Part shown: piece by piece, positions 6,232 through 6,275 of the stretch
How the letters are laid out: each line of letters starts with the position of its first letter
Numbering within the stretch: the first letter of the stretch is position 1
Assembly: GCA_017446645.1 (NCBI GenBank)
Contig: JAFSQO010000400.1
Coordinates: 1 to 6,275, forward strand
Source: Synergistaceae bacterium
GTDB lineage: Bacteria; Synergistota; Synergistia; Synergistales; Aminobacteriaceae
Reading direction: 5' to 3'
DNA length: 6,275 bases
The notes under the pieces: generated by a model
The model's database searches: none
Seen by the model: only the letters and a program-made list of their open reading frames with translations
Told to the model about the DNA's origin: nothing
Made by a program: the position numbers and the translations under genes

Positions 6232-6275
6232 ATGAACATGAAAACAATGGATCAAATAGAAAAATTGACAGATGA
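6232..6275 (+). CDS. possible start of an unidentified gene, cut by the right edge
   Basis: An open plus-strand frame begins ATG AAC ATG AAA and reads MNMKTMDQIEKLTD to the window end. Three in-frame ATGs (6232, 6238, 6247) could be the start, and none has a clear ribosome site. A TATAAT at 6225-6230 lies too close for a normal leader. The Lys, Glu and Asp-rich helix-like sequence is plausible for a real N-terminus, but 14 codons are too few to identify or confirm a gene. Confidence 0.25.
   Translation, partial: MNMKTMDQIEKLTD

Overview
The window looks chromosomal, from a flagellated bacterium of moderate GC content. A flagellin lies beside a secreted flavoenzyme whose C-terminus carries S-layer-homology (SLH)-like modules. 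That combination points towards the Synergistota (diderm bacteria rich in SLH proteins) or a related gut or anaerobic lineage. This assignment is inference from protein style only; there is no rRNA or marker gene in the window to settle it.

Layout. Positions 1-1498 (minus strand) hold the start of a riboflavin operon: ribD (bifunctional deaminase/reductase), then ribE (riboflavin synthase alpha chain), which overlaps the ribD end by 19 nt and runs off the left edge. A gap of about 120 bp (1499-1619) separates ribD from a divergent gene. It contains overlapping -10 elements for both strands, a perfect three-copy 9-bp tandem repeat and a consensus Shine-Dalgarno (SD) site. Positions 1620-3926 (+) encode a 768-residue exported FAD-dependent oxidoreductase with SLH-like modules at its C-terminus. 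Positions 3979-5664 (+) encode a 561-residue flagellin with a canonical N-terminus, a large central insert and an unusually divergent C-terminal region. A perfect-hexamer sigma70 promoter overlaps the flagellin stop and precedes tRNA-Ala(GGC) at 5722-5797. A small hairpin and a rho-independent terminator follow. The right end (5882-6275) is mostly decayed. It holds a minus-strand 76-codon ORF that resembles the C-terminal tail of a large serine recombinase, and possibly the first codons of a new plus-strand gene.

How the parts relate. RibD and RibE act in the same pathway, whose end product is the precursor of FMN and FAD. The divergent neighbour is a predicted FAD enzyme, so shared control through the overlapping promoter is a plausible but untested link. 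The flagellin is not part of a visible flagellar operon. The recombinase remnant just downstream of a tRNA gene suggests an old integration site. I see no complete undescribed system. The most interesting items are the SLH-tailed flavoenzyme divergent from the rib genes, the two-codon ORF between the flagellin SD and its ATG, and the aberrant flagellin C-terminus with its lone cysteine.
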